Of a stretch of DNA of 13,880 bases, positions 7,144-13,880 are shown one piece after another; the first letter of the stretch is position 1, and every line of letters begins with the position of its first letter. The position numbers and the translations under genes were made by a program. The stretch is from Deltaproteobacteria bacterium (GTDB taxonomy: Bacteria; Myxococcota_A; UBA9042; DTJE01). The stretch covers positions 1 through 13,880 of the forward strand of contig JAADHL010000256.1 in the NCBI GenBank assembly GCA_013151875.1, read 5' to 3'. The notes under the pieces were generated by a model. That model did not search any database. It saw only the letters and a list, made by a program, of their open reading frames with translations, and was not told where the DNA came from.

Positions 7144-8457
7144 ATGACTCTACGCGTAACCGCCACGACCAGGATGATCGCTTCCATGCTGGCGATGTCG
7201 ATTACCCTGTCATGGGCCCCGTCGGCCGCGGCAGGGGACGAAGCAGCCATCGAGGCGGTCGGGCGCGCATGCAGGGCGCGCAGCGTGGTCGTAATGATTG
7301 TCGGTCCGGCGTCCCGCGAGGTGTCGGAGTTCGGACATTCGGTGTCCGGGGCCATTTCGAAATATCGATGTTACACGGCTGTGGACGTAACCGACAGCCT
7401 GGAAGCCGGAATGGGCAAGGGGCTGGAAAGGGTGGAGGAGGGGCGCGCCGAGGCCGAAAAGGGCATGAAGGCATTCCTGGCGATGCGGCTTTCCCTGGCC
7501 AGGGACCATTTCAGTCGTTCGGTCGATGCGTATTCCGATGGATTCGCCTATCTGCCATACGGTGGCCCCCTTGCCGATTCCCTGATGTATCTGGGCGCCT
7601 CGGAAGCGGGTTTGGGCCGGCATGAAGAGGCCGTCAGGTCCTTTCGCGCGGCGCTCAGAATCAGGCCCGACGCGGATCCGTCCGACTATTCGGCTTTGCC
7701 GGAGGTCGCGGATGCCTTTGATGAGGCGTCAGTGCTGGCTGGGGCCGACGTGACCGGCGCCTTGATGGTGGACAGTCGCCCGGCCGGGGCCGAGGTCTAT
7801 GTGGACCAGTCGTTCGTTGGAGTTACGCCCGTTGATGAACCGGAGGTAGCCGCTGGACCCCACTGGGTCGAACTCCGCAAAACGGGATTCATCCGAAAGT
7901 CGATAGCCCTGGACGTGCCCGCCGGCGGCTCGGCTGCCGTAACGGCGGACCAGGGGACGCTGAAACCCGCCCGCCGGAAACCTCTCTACGACACGGCCAT
8001 GCGCAAGCTCCTGGCGTCGGGCGACATGGAGGCCATGAGCGCCATTGAGGACGTCAAGGCCCTGTTCCTGTCCGACATGGCGCTCATCGTGAGGGTCGGA
8101 CGCAGCGGCACGGGATTTTCAGCCAGGCTTTCGCTGTGGGATCTTGCTACCATGCAGCGGATCTGGAGCGGAACCGAGCCGGAATCCGGGGCTGGGTCCT
8201 ACCTGGGGCGGGGCGCGGCCGAGTCCCTGGTGTCCAGGGCCATTGCGGCGGACGAGGAACTGGCCGGCGTGCAGGAGGGCGGCGCCGCGACTCTGATGGC
8301 GCGGAAAGGCGTGTGGTGGAAACAGTGGTGGTTCTGGACCTTGATAGGCTCCGTGGTGGTAGGCGGGACCGTTGCTGCGGTTTTGCTGACCAGACCGGAT
8401 GGTTCGGACGCCGGCATCGAAAAAGACGGCAACGGCGCCGTTATAATAAGGTTCTGA
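7144..8457 (+). CDS. Exported PEGA-domain protein with C-terminal membrane anchor
   Basis: 437 residues. The N-terminus has R4 and R10, a hydrophobic core at 11-24 and a c-region APSAAA before G31, i.e. a Sec signal peptide probably cut after A30. Using the second Met (residue 11) would remove the basic residues, so 7144 is kept although no ribosome site precedes it. Residues 146-175 (LGASEAGLGRHEEAVRSFRA and on) look like one TPR hairpin. Residues about 203-268 form a PEGA domain: G-A-L-M-V-D-S-R-P-A-G-A-E-V-Y-V-D, then the G-x-T-P turn at 226-229. PEGA domains are small beta-sandwiches common in envelope proteins. Residues about 391-416, rich in Trp then Val/Gly, are a membrane helix followed by a short tail, so the body should be extracytoplasmic. 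Residues 285-375 are unassigned. It probably begins an operon with the TPR and lipoprotein genes. Precise role unknown. Confidence 0.82.
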   Translation: MTLRVTATTRMIASMLAMSITLSWAPSAAAGDEAAIEAVGRACRARSVVVMIVGPASREVSEFGHSVSGAISKYRCYTAVDVTDSLEAGMGKGLERVEEGRAEAEKGMKAFLAMRLSLARDHFSRSVDAYSDGFAYLPYGGPLADSLMYLGASEAGLGRHEEAVRSFRAALRIRPDADPSDYSALPEVADAFDEASVLAGADVTGALMVDSRPAGAEVYVDQSFVGVTPVDEPEVAAGPHWVELRKTGFIRKSIALDVPAGGSAAVTADQGTLKPARRKPLYDTAMRKLLASGDMEAMSAIEDVKALFLSDMALIVRVGRSGTGFSARLSLWDLATMQRIWSGTEPESGAGSYLGRGAAESLVSRAIAADEELAGVQEGGAATLMARKGVWWKQWWFWTLIGSVVVGGTVAAVLLTRPDGSDAGIEKDGNGAVIIRF

Positions 8458-8462
8458 AGTCT

Positions 8463-8467
8463 GGAGG
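8463..8467 (+). promoter_or_regulatory. Ribosome binding site deciding the TPR-protein start
   Basis: GGAGG lies nine bases before the ATG at 8477 but only three before the in-frame GTG at 8471. The spacing favours the ATG, which also begins a conventional signal peptide (MFRYLTVVLA). Confidence 0.65.
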
Positions 8468-8476
8468 AAAGTGCGA

Positions 8477-9361
8477 ATGTTTCGATATCTGACGGTGGTC
8501 CTGGCGGTGGCGATGGCGGCTGCGCCGGGGAATGCGGGCGCCCAGGTCAAGGCGGTGGACCTCTTCAGGCTGGGGGCTCAGCAACTGGCCTCGGGCCGCG
8601 TCGACCAGGCAATCGAGTCGTTCGAGAAAGGCGTTCAGATGAAGCCCGAGGCCAAGGAGGGCTGGTATAATCTGGGGGTCGCCTACGGCCGGAAGCACCG
8701 CTTCACAAAGGAGGTCCAGGCCTATCAGAAGGCCATCGAACTGGACCCCAATTACGTCAACGCCCTGCACAACCTTGGGCTGGCGTTCAGGGACCTGGGC
8801 CAAAAGGACAAGGCGATTGAAGTGTTGCGCAAGGCGGTCAAACTGGACCCCGGCGCGGCCGACGCCTGGAACAATCTGGGTGTGATCCTGCTCGACAAGG
8901 GGGACCTGGATGGGGCGGTGGGCGCGTTCACAAAGGCTGCCGAGGCGGCCCCCAGCTCGGCCGACAGCCGGTTCAACCTCGGGATTACACTGATGCGCAA
9001 GGCGGAAAAAGAGACGTCCAGCGAACGTCGGGAGCCTGTGCTGCGCAAGGCCCTGGCGGCCTACGAGGATGCCCTGAAGGTGGACCCTAAATACTACCGG
9101 GCGGCCTACAACCGCGGCGTTGTCTTCCATCGCCTTGGGGACGCGGAAAGCGAGATCCAGGCATACAGGCAGGCAATCGCGATCAGAAAGGGTTACCGTG
9201 CGGCCCTTTTCAACCTCGCCGCCGCTCTCAGCGCCAAGGGGCTCAAGGATGATGCCGTCGCCGCATGGGAGAACTACATCAGGGCCGCGTCCGGGGATGT
9301 GAACGAGACGCCCTTCGTGGACAAGGCTCGTAAGGAACTGAAAAGACTCAAGGGGCTGTAG
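8477..9361 (+). CDS. Periplasmic tetratricopeptide-repeat protein
   Basis: 294 residues from the preferred ATG; an upstream GTG at 8471 would add two. A short signal peptide (hydrophobic core 5-16, c-region PGNAGA before Q23) directs export. The rest is nearly all TPR: seven hairpins of about 34 residues at approximately 29-57, 61-91, 95-125, 129-159, 163-204 (interrupted by a charged insertion near 175-190), 207-237 and 241-271. The 8-W/Y, 20-A and 24-Y/F type positions are clear, as in WYNLGVAY, ALHNLGLAF and AWNNLGVIL, and most repeats end in LDP-like turns. No catalytic domain is present, so it is expected to be a protein-protein scaffold. It starts 19 bases after the PEGA gene and ends 14 bases before the first modular lipoprotein, so the three are probably translated from one message and act in the same envelope process (inference). 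Confidence 0.88.
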   Translation: MFRYLTVVLAVAMAAAPGNAGAQVKAVDLFRLGAQQLASGRVDQAIESFEKGVQMKPEAKEGWYNLGVAYGRKHRFTKEVQAYQKAIELDPNYVNALHNLGLAFRDLGQKDKAIEVLRKAVKLDPGAADAWNNLGVILLDKGDLDGAVGAFTKAAEAAPSSADSRFNLGITLMRKAEKETSSERREPVLRKALAAYEDALKVDPKYYRAAYNRGVVFHRLGDAESEIQAYRQAIAIRKGYRAALFNLAAALSAKGLKDDAVAAWENYIRAASGDVNETPFVDKARKELKRLKGL

Positions 9362-9375
9362 GGGTTTTTCGAAAG

Positions 9376-11508
9376 ATGAAGACGACGTGTTGCCTGTTGT
9401 TGACGATGTTTTTCGCTGCCTGCGGATCCGGGGGTGGCGCGGGCGAATCCGACGCGGTTGATTCGTTCGAAATCGATGCCGTGAAGGCGGACCTCCCCGA
9501 CGTGATTGACGACGTTTCGAAGGCGGATATCGATGCCGCCGATGCATCGCCGGACCAGTCTGTGCATGACGTAAAGCCGGAAACCCTGGCCAAGTTTCCC
9601 CTGTCGGTGGACCTGTCCTGCGAACAGGACACGGATTGCAAGACTGTATGCGGAAACGGGACATGCGTGGAGGGGACCTGCAGGATCAAGCCTTTGGCCG
9701 GTTATTGCCTGGATGCCGCGGGCGACTCGGCCGCGCTGTGTTACATGCAGGGGCAGCACTCAGAGGCGCACTACTGCCTCTTTTGCAATACCCGTGTGGC
9801 TCAGGACCGTCTGGTGCCGCTGGCGATGGAAGAGGATTTCGAGGAGGCGCCGCTCAATTTCACGCCCGTGGTCCAGGACCTCACCGGCGGGGGAGTGACA
9901 TGGACGGTGTCGCAGAATCGCGCCCTGTGGGGTCAGTCTTCCCTGTATTTTGGAATTCCGGGCGAGTGGACCTACGGCAACGGCGCGCACGTTGGCGCCG
10001 AGGCCCGTTTCGTGGGGATGGAAATCCCGAATGCCGCCGGCGCGATGCTGTCGTTTTTCATGTTCATGGACACCGAGGAAACCAAGGGTTACGACTACCT
10101 TGTGGTCGAGGTGCGGTCGGGCGATGAGGCGGTGGAGGTCTTCAACTCCGACTCCGTGGGCGGCACCTCGCAGGGCGTGTTCATCCCGATAGAGGTACCG
10201 TTGGACGCGTTCAGGGGCGACACCGTGGACGTTGCCTTCATTTTCGATTCGGTCGATGGTGGGATCAACTCGTACGAGGGCGTATACCTGGACGGTATCC
10301 GAATCAGCAGCGGGTGCTGCTCGGCGTCGAGCGACTGCGACGACGGCAATCCATGCACGGACGATACGTGCCCGGACGTCGGCGAGGCGTGCCTGAACCA
10401 GGACAGACCTGAATGCTGCGTCACGGACTCGGACTGCGCGGATGAGGATTCGTGCACGTGGGACTGGTGTCCGGTGTCCGGCAAGGGATGTGAGTTCGAT
10501 CCGATCTCCGGTTGCTGCCACGTGGACGAGGACTGCGACGACGGCGATGAATGCACCCTGGACTCCTGTCCCGAAGACGGGGGGCAGTGTCTTCACCTGC
10601 CCGGTTGTTGCGACAGTGTCGAGGATTGCGGGTCGCCTGCGACATGCCTGGTGGCCGACTGCGTGGACGGTAAGTGCGAGTATCAGGATTTGTGCTGTCA
10701 TTCGGACGACGACTGCGACGACATGGATCCCTGCACGACGGACAAGTGCGAGCAGGGCGATTGCTCCCACAAGGTGTCCAACATCCCGGGGTGTTGCTGG
10801 CCGGATGTCCTTTCCACGGGATTCGACGCCGGCCCCTCCGGATTCACCACCGACCCCGCCGTCGGAGGCGTTGGCTGGTCCATCGTGACCAACGGCAAGA
10901 GCGTGAGCCCGCCCGGCGCCCTGTATTACGGCAATCCGGCAAACAAGGATTACGACAACGGCCAGATCAATAAAGGCACGGCGGTTTCGTCCTTGATCGA
11001 CATCCCTGTCGGATTCGGGGCCGCGCTGACGTTTCAGGTCTTCATGGACACGGAGTCCAGCCCGAATTACGACAGGTTGACGGTGTCGTGGCGAGAGACG
11101 GATGATGAATGGGTCCTCTGGTCCAAGGACTCCAATCTGGCGCAGTCCACCTTCGTGAAAATCGAGGTGAACATGAGCGCGTTCGCCGGGCGCGGCGGGA
11201 GACTTGTGTTCTTCTTCGACACGGTCGATTCCACCGTCAACTACGGCGAGGGAGTCTACGTGGACGACCTGGCGGTCACATCCACGTGCTCTCCGGTGAC
11301 ATGTGCCGTTGACGACGACTGCGACGATGCTTTGTCGTTCACCAAGGACACGTGTTCGGCCGGGATGTGCGCCTGGGAACTTCAGGCGCCGGGCAGCGGC
11401 GACGAGTGCTCCACCGACTGGGATTGCGACGATTTCGACTTTTGCACCTACGATTATTGCGTCAACGGCAAGTGTGTATTCGACATCGATCCATGGTGTT
11501 GGTACTGA
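9376..11508 (+). CDS. Modular surface lipoprotein A: two MAM-like beta-sandwich modules with Cys/Asp repeats
   Basis: 710 residues. The lipoprotein signal MKTTCCLLLTMFFAAC puts the lipidated Cys at C16; the lipobox is FAAC, slightly off consensus. A Gly-rich then Asp-rich tether follows (17-75). A first Cys cluster covers 82-139. Beta-sandwich module 1 is about 155-311, five Cys/Asp units fill 314-474, module 2 is about 480-636, and two more Cys units occupy 639-708. The modules share a W-x-V/I start, an S-L/A-L-Y-F/Y-G motif, M-D-T-E, and the ending signature at 290-306 and 614-630. This pattern resembles MAM / choice-of-anchor J / immune-inhibitor-A-like carbohydrate- or protein-binding sandwiches; no protease motif is present. 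The many paired Cys imply disulfides outside the cytoplasm. The start has only a weak GAAAG ribosome site. It is paralogous to the next gene. Ligand and exact location are unknown. Confidence 0.8.
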   Translation: MKTTCCLLLTMFFAACGSGGGAGESDAVDSFEIDAVKADLPDVIDDVSKADIDAADASPDQSVHDVKPETLAKFPLSVDLSCEQDTDCKTVCGNGTCVEGTCRIKPLAGYCLDAAGDSAALCYMQGQHSEAHYCLFCNTRVAQDRLVPLAMEEDFEEAPLNFTPVVQDLTGGGVTWTVSQNRALWGQSSLYFGIPGEWTYGNGAHVGAEARFVGMEIPNAAGAMLSFFMFMDTEETKGYDYLVVEVRSGDEAVEVFNSDSVGGTSQGVFIPIEVPLDAFRGDTVDVAFIFDSVDGGINSYEGVYLDGIRISSGCCSASSDCDDGNPCTDDTCPDVGEACLNQDRPECCVTDSDCADEDSCTWDWCPVSGKGCEFDPISGCCHVDEDCDDGDECTLDSCPEDGGQCLHLPGCCDSVEDCGSPATCLVADCVDGKCEYQDLCCHSDDDCDDMDPCTTDKCEQGDCSHKVSNIPGCCWPDVLSTGFDAGPSGFTTDPAVGGVGWSIVTNGKSVSPPGALYYGNPANKDYDNGQINKGTAVSSLIDIPVGFGAALTFQVFMDTESSPNYDRLTVSWRETDDEWVLWSKDSNLAQSTFVKIEVNMSAFAGRGGRLVFFFDTVDSTVNYGEGVYVDDLAVTSTCSPVTCAVDDDCDDALSFTKDTCSAGMCAWELQAPGSGDECSTDWDCDDFDFCTYDYCVNGKCVFDIDPWCWY
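10315..10797 (+). repeat. Five tandem Cys/Asp-rich units inside lipoprotein A
   Basis: Residues 314-474 comprise five consecutive units of about 29-35 residues. The general pattern is CC-x(3-4)-D-C-x-D-x-D-x-C-T-x-D-x-C-x-x-G-x-C-x(5-9). The best-preserved cores are DCDDGNPCTDDTC, DCDDGDECTLDSC and DCDDMDPCTTDKC; the fourth unit (DCGSPATCLVADC) is the most diverged. At DNA level GACTGCGACGAC recurs at 10333, 10531 and 10711. Two related units close the protein (11296-11505). The dense Asp pattern could bind calcium, but no standard EF-hand or dockerin loop is present. Confidence 0.8.
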
Positions 11509-11601
11509 TACGAGCCATTGAACGGTAAAATCAATATAGGAAAAATCGTTTGCCGTATGGTAGGCTTTGTTGGTGATTCATTCGCTATCTGGGGGAAGGA
11601 T
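11509..11601 (+). promoter_or_regulatory. AT-rich spacer between the two lipoprotein genes with a weak promoter candidate
   Basis: This 93-base gap is noticeably AT-richer than its surroundings. TTGAAC (11518-11523) and AAAAAT (11541-11546) lie 17 bases apart, matching 4/6 to 5/6 and 4/6 of sigma-70 hexamers. A purine-rich GGGGGAAGGA (11591-11600) precedes the ATG at 11602. I see no hairpin with a T-run that would end transcription of the upstream gene, so read-through plus a boost from this promoter is possible. Confidence 0.3.
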
Positions 11602-13880
11602 ATGAATACCCGTTTATCCGTGGTTTCGAGGTGCTTTGTCGCGCTGCTCGGCTTGTTTGCCTTTGCCTGCGGCGGAGGAGGCGGGGAGGACAACTCCAAT
11701 CCGCCGCTGGATATCCCGGAAATGCCTGACATCATTTACGTCGATAATGTCGAAGACGCCGCCGAGGTTCAGGGTGAGGTGCCGGGCGGCGAGGACGTCG
11801 TTGGGGATGTCTTCGACGCCCAGGACGTAAAGCCGCCTGAAAAGTGCGAAAAAGACGAGCACTGCATCGGCAAGGTGACCCTTGGCCCCTGCCAGGACCC
11901 ATCATGCGACACGGATACCGGCGAATGCGGCTGGAAGTGGAAGGAGTGTTGCGACCAGGTCTTTATCAACGAAGGCTTTGAAAACGGAATGCCGGAAGGC
12001 TGGACCGTGGAGGACGCCAACCAAGACGACTTCGTGACCTGGGGCGTGTCCGACCACAGGCACGCGTTCGGGGCCAACAGCATGTACGCGGGCAACCCCA
12101 AGTGCCACACCTACTTCAACGGCCCGCTGGACCAGGACTGCCAGCAGACGGGCCCGGGAGGTTCCAAGGTGGTACGGCTGAGTCTGTTGACGCCGCAAAT
12201 CGACTTCCCGGACACCAATGGAACCCTGGTCGCCGAGTTCTATGTCTGGATGGAAACGGAACCCCTCATCGACGGGATCGAAATCACGAACCAGCCGGAC
12301 AGGTTGACGGTCACGGCCGAGGTCGGCGATCAGGACCTGGAACTGTTTCCCAATCTGGATGTGCGCAAGACCACGAACGGTGTTTTCATGTTCGTGACCA
12401 CCAGCCTGCAGGGACTCAAGGGCAAGAGCGTGAGGCTGAGGTTCAAGTTCGACACCCTGGACGGCAACAACAACGAATACGAGGGCGTGTACATCGACAA
12501 TGTGAGGGTGTTTTCTTCGTGCGGCCTGACCACGTGCGACAAGGGGGACAAGTGCGCTGGTGACCAGGAGGAATGCACGGACGACAACTGCTCGGTGTAC
12601 TGGGACGGTGACAGCGGTTACTGCGGCTATCCGGAAATCCCGACATGCGTCGAGCCGATGTGCACCCCGGAAAACGTGGATTCGAAGTGTCTTGACGCCA
12701 AGGATTGCGAAGAGGCTACGTGCGTGGACGGCGCTTGCGTCTACACCGAAATCCCCGACTGCTGCAAGACGTACATGAAGCTGGACGCCGATTTCGATGA
12801 TGGTTCGCTGGACGGGTTCAACGTGTATTCCTACCAGAGCAATGCCAAGGTGAAATGGCAGGTGTCCACTTATAAGAGCGTGTCCCCGCAGTACTCGCTG
12901 TACTACGGAAATACCGTGTCGCACACCTACGAAACCGACGGCCCGTTCAACTTCGGCGAGGCCACCAGCCAGGTCGTGATGCTGGAGTCGGGATACGCAT
13001 TCCTGACGTTCAACCTGTATCTGTCCACCGAATTCGACAACACGGACCCGGCAAAATATTACAACCCCCTGGGAATCGACTTTTTCGAGGTTCAGGTGGT
13101 CGAGAACGTGGGAAGCGTGGACCCGGAAACGGTGACCCAGGTATGGTCCGGGCACAACATTCAGGGCACCACCGGCGGGGTGTTCATTCCTGTCGGCATA
13201 GACCTGACCCCCTGGGCGGGCAAGAACATCTGGCTGCGATTCAGGTTCGACACCTCGGACAATGTGGACAACGCCTACGAGGGGCCCTACGTGGACGACG
13301 TCAAGATCGAGTACGCGACGCCCACCTGCGGCGACGAGTATGTCGGCCGTAACTGCCAGGGCGATTACGACTGCGGTATTGACGGCGTGTGCAAGACGGG
13401 CGCGTGCGTCAACAACAAATGCGAGGTCCAGGTCATCGGCACACCGCCCGATTGCTGCAGCACGCAGACGGAATGCGAAGACGGCGACGCCTGCACGGCC
13501 GACGGCTGCATCGACCACAAATGCGTGTACAGTCCCGTAGAGGGCCCCGGGTGCTGCAAGCCGGACACGCTGGCGCTGTTTGATTTCGACCTTGGCGTGC
13601 TCAGCGGGTTCTCGGTGGTCGATGACGGAACCGACGTGAAATGGCAAACCACGGACGCCCAGTTCAAGTCATCCCCCAGCGCGCTCTATTTCGGCAACGG
13701 AGTGAACTATGACAATGGGGGCGTGGCTTCCGGATCGGCCCTTTCACCCAGCGTTTCGATTCCGGTCGGCGGCAATTTCGACCTGTCGTTTTCGCTGTTT
13801 CTGGACGTGGACTCGAACGCGATCTTCGATCTGTTCAAGGTGGAGGTCGTCGCGGACGACATGACCCCGACACTGGTGTA
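11602..13880 (+). CDS. Modular surface lipoprotein B: at least three MAM-like modules with Cys-rich linkers, 3'-truncated by the window
   Basis: From ATG 11602 the frame is open for 759 codons to the window edge with no stop. MNTRLSVVSRCFVALLGLFAFAC is a lipoprotein signal (C23, lipobox AFAC, off consensus), followed by five Gly and an acidic tether to about residue 80. A Cys cluster occupies 82-117. Module 1 is about 121-305, Cys linker 309-388, module 2 about 395-570, Cys linker 576-652, and module 3 from about 657 to beyond the edge. Modules 1 and 2 end in the same 17-residue signature as lipoprotein A (283-299, 549-565). Module starts share GFENG/DFDDG-like motifs, W-G/Q-V/T, and a Y-x-G-N motif. 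Module 1 carries an extra Cys-containing loop (CHTYFNGPLDQDC). It is a paralogue of the preceding gene. A purine-rich ribosome site lies just upstream. Probably an outer-membrane or cell-surface binding or adhesion protein; ligand unknown. Confidence 0.82.
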   Translation, partial: MNTRLSVVSRCFVALLGLFAFACGGGGGEDNSNPPLDIPEMPDIIYVDNVEDAAEVQGEVPGGEDVVGDVFDAQDVKPPEKCEKDEHCIGKVTLGPCQDPSCDTDTGECGWKWKECCDQVFINEGFENGMPEGWTVEDANQDDFVTWGVSDHRHAFGANSMYAGNPKCHTYFNGPLDQDCQQTGPGGSKVVRLSLLTPQIDFPDTNGTLVAEFYVWMETEPLIDGIEITNQPDRLTVTAEVGDQDLELFPNLDVRKTTNGVFMFVTTSLQGLKGKSVRLRFKFDTLDGNNNEYEGVYIDNVRVFSSCGLTTCDKGDKCAGDQEECTDDNCSVYWDGDSGYCGYPEIPTCVEPMCTPENVDSKCLDAKDCEEATCVDGACVYTEIPDCCKTYMKLDADFDDGSLDGFNVYSYQSNAKVKWQVSTYKSVSPQYSLYYGNTVSHTYETDGPFNFGEATSQVVMLESGYAFLTFNLYLSTEFDNTDPAKYYNPLGIDFFEVQVVENVGSVDPETVTQVWSGHNIQGTTGGVFIPVGIDLTPWAGKNIWLRFRFDTSDNVDNAYEGPYVDDVKIEYATPTCGDEYVGRNCQGDYDCGIDGVCKTGACVNNKCEVQVIGTPPDCCSTQTECEDGDACTADGCIDHKCVYSPVEGPGCCKPDTLALFDFDLGVLSGFSVVDDGTDVKWQTTDAQFKSSPSALYFGNGVNYDNGGVASGSALSPSVSIPVGGNFDLSFSLFLDVDSNAIFDLFKVEVVADDMTPTLV

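Noticed and set aside
8441..9664. Minus-strand open frame of 407 codons
   Set aside because: It lies antisense across the TPR gene and the start of lipoprotein A, where the plus-strand translations show signal peptides and clear repeats.
10315..10797. Interpretation of the Cys units as the known myxobacterial CGNGxxxxxEQCDDGN-type Cys-rich repeat
   Set aside because: The CDDGN core is shared, but the flanking CGNG...GEQ half and the spacing to the next Cys do not match, so a separate repeat type is more likely.
11902..13647. Minus-strand open frame of 581 codons
   Set aside because: It is antisense to lipoprotein B, rich in His/Val/Arg as expected from the complement of GAC/GTG-rich coding DNA, and has no signal, domain or ribosome site.

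Overview
The window is gene-dense, high-GC bacterial chromosomal DNA with the look of a Gram-negative deltaproteobacterium-like lineage (Myxococcota or a related environmental group). This rests on three things: secreted TPR and PEGA proteins, lipoproteins with a Gly/Asp-rich tether after the lipobox, and repeated Cys/Asp motifs of the CDDGxxCTxDxC kind. No rRNA, tRNA, CRISPR, transposase or phage gene is visible. The taxonomy is an inference from protein style only.

Layout. Positions 1-361 (+) hold the C-terminal end of a polytopic membrane protein of the lysylphosphatidylglycerol-synthase TM / flippase-like family. It meets, tail to tail with a 10-base gap, a minus-strand block that reads from right to left: clpB (6960-4369), an MMPL/RND-superfamily transporter (4289-1851) and an alkaline-phosphatase-superfamily phosphodiesterase (1802-372). 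The 183-base divergent region 6961-7143 carries the clpB ribosome site, a sigma-32-like promoter for clpB, and a promoter pointing right.

From 7144 rightwards lies a plus-strand run of four exported proteins: a PEGA-domain protein with a C-terminal membrane anchor, a periplasmic TPR protein, and two large modular lipoproteins. The first three are 14-19 bases apart and probably one operon. The second lipoprotein follows after 93 bases and runs off the right edge, so its stop is not in the window.

The most distinctive content is this pair of lipoproteins. Both alternate MAM / choice-of-anchor-like beta-sandwich modules with Cys/Asp-rich linker repeats. Four complete beta-sandwich modules end in the same 17-residue signature, F-D-[ST]-x-D-x3-N-x2-E-G-x-Y-x-D, with no spacing changes. 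A vicinal Cys pair sits 9-10 residues before the start of four of the five modules. They are probably paralogous outer-membrane or cell-surface proteins. The preceding TPR and PEGA proteins may help assemble or anchor them in the envelope, but that is inference. The left half looks like envelope lipid transport plus protein quality control. Two genes, the RND transporter and the PEGA gene, have no Shine-Dalgarno sequence and have a -10-like element 6-7 bases before the ATG, which suggests leaderless transcripts.
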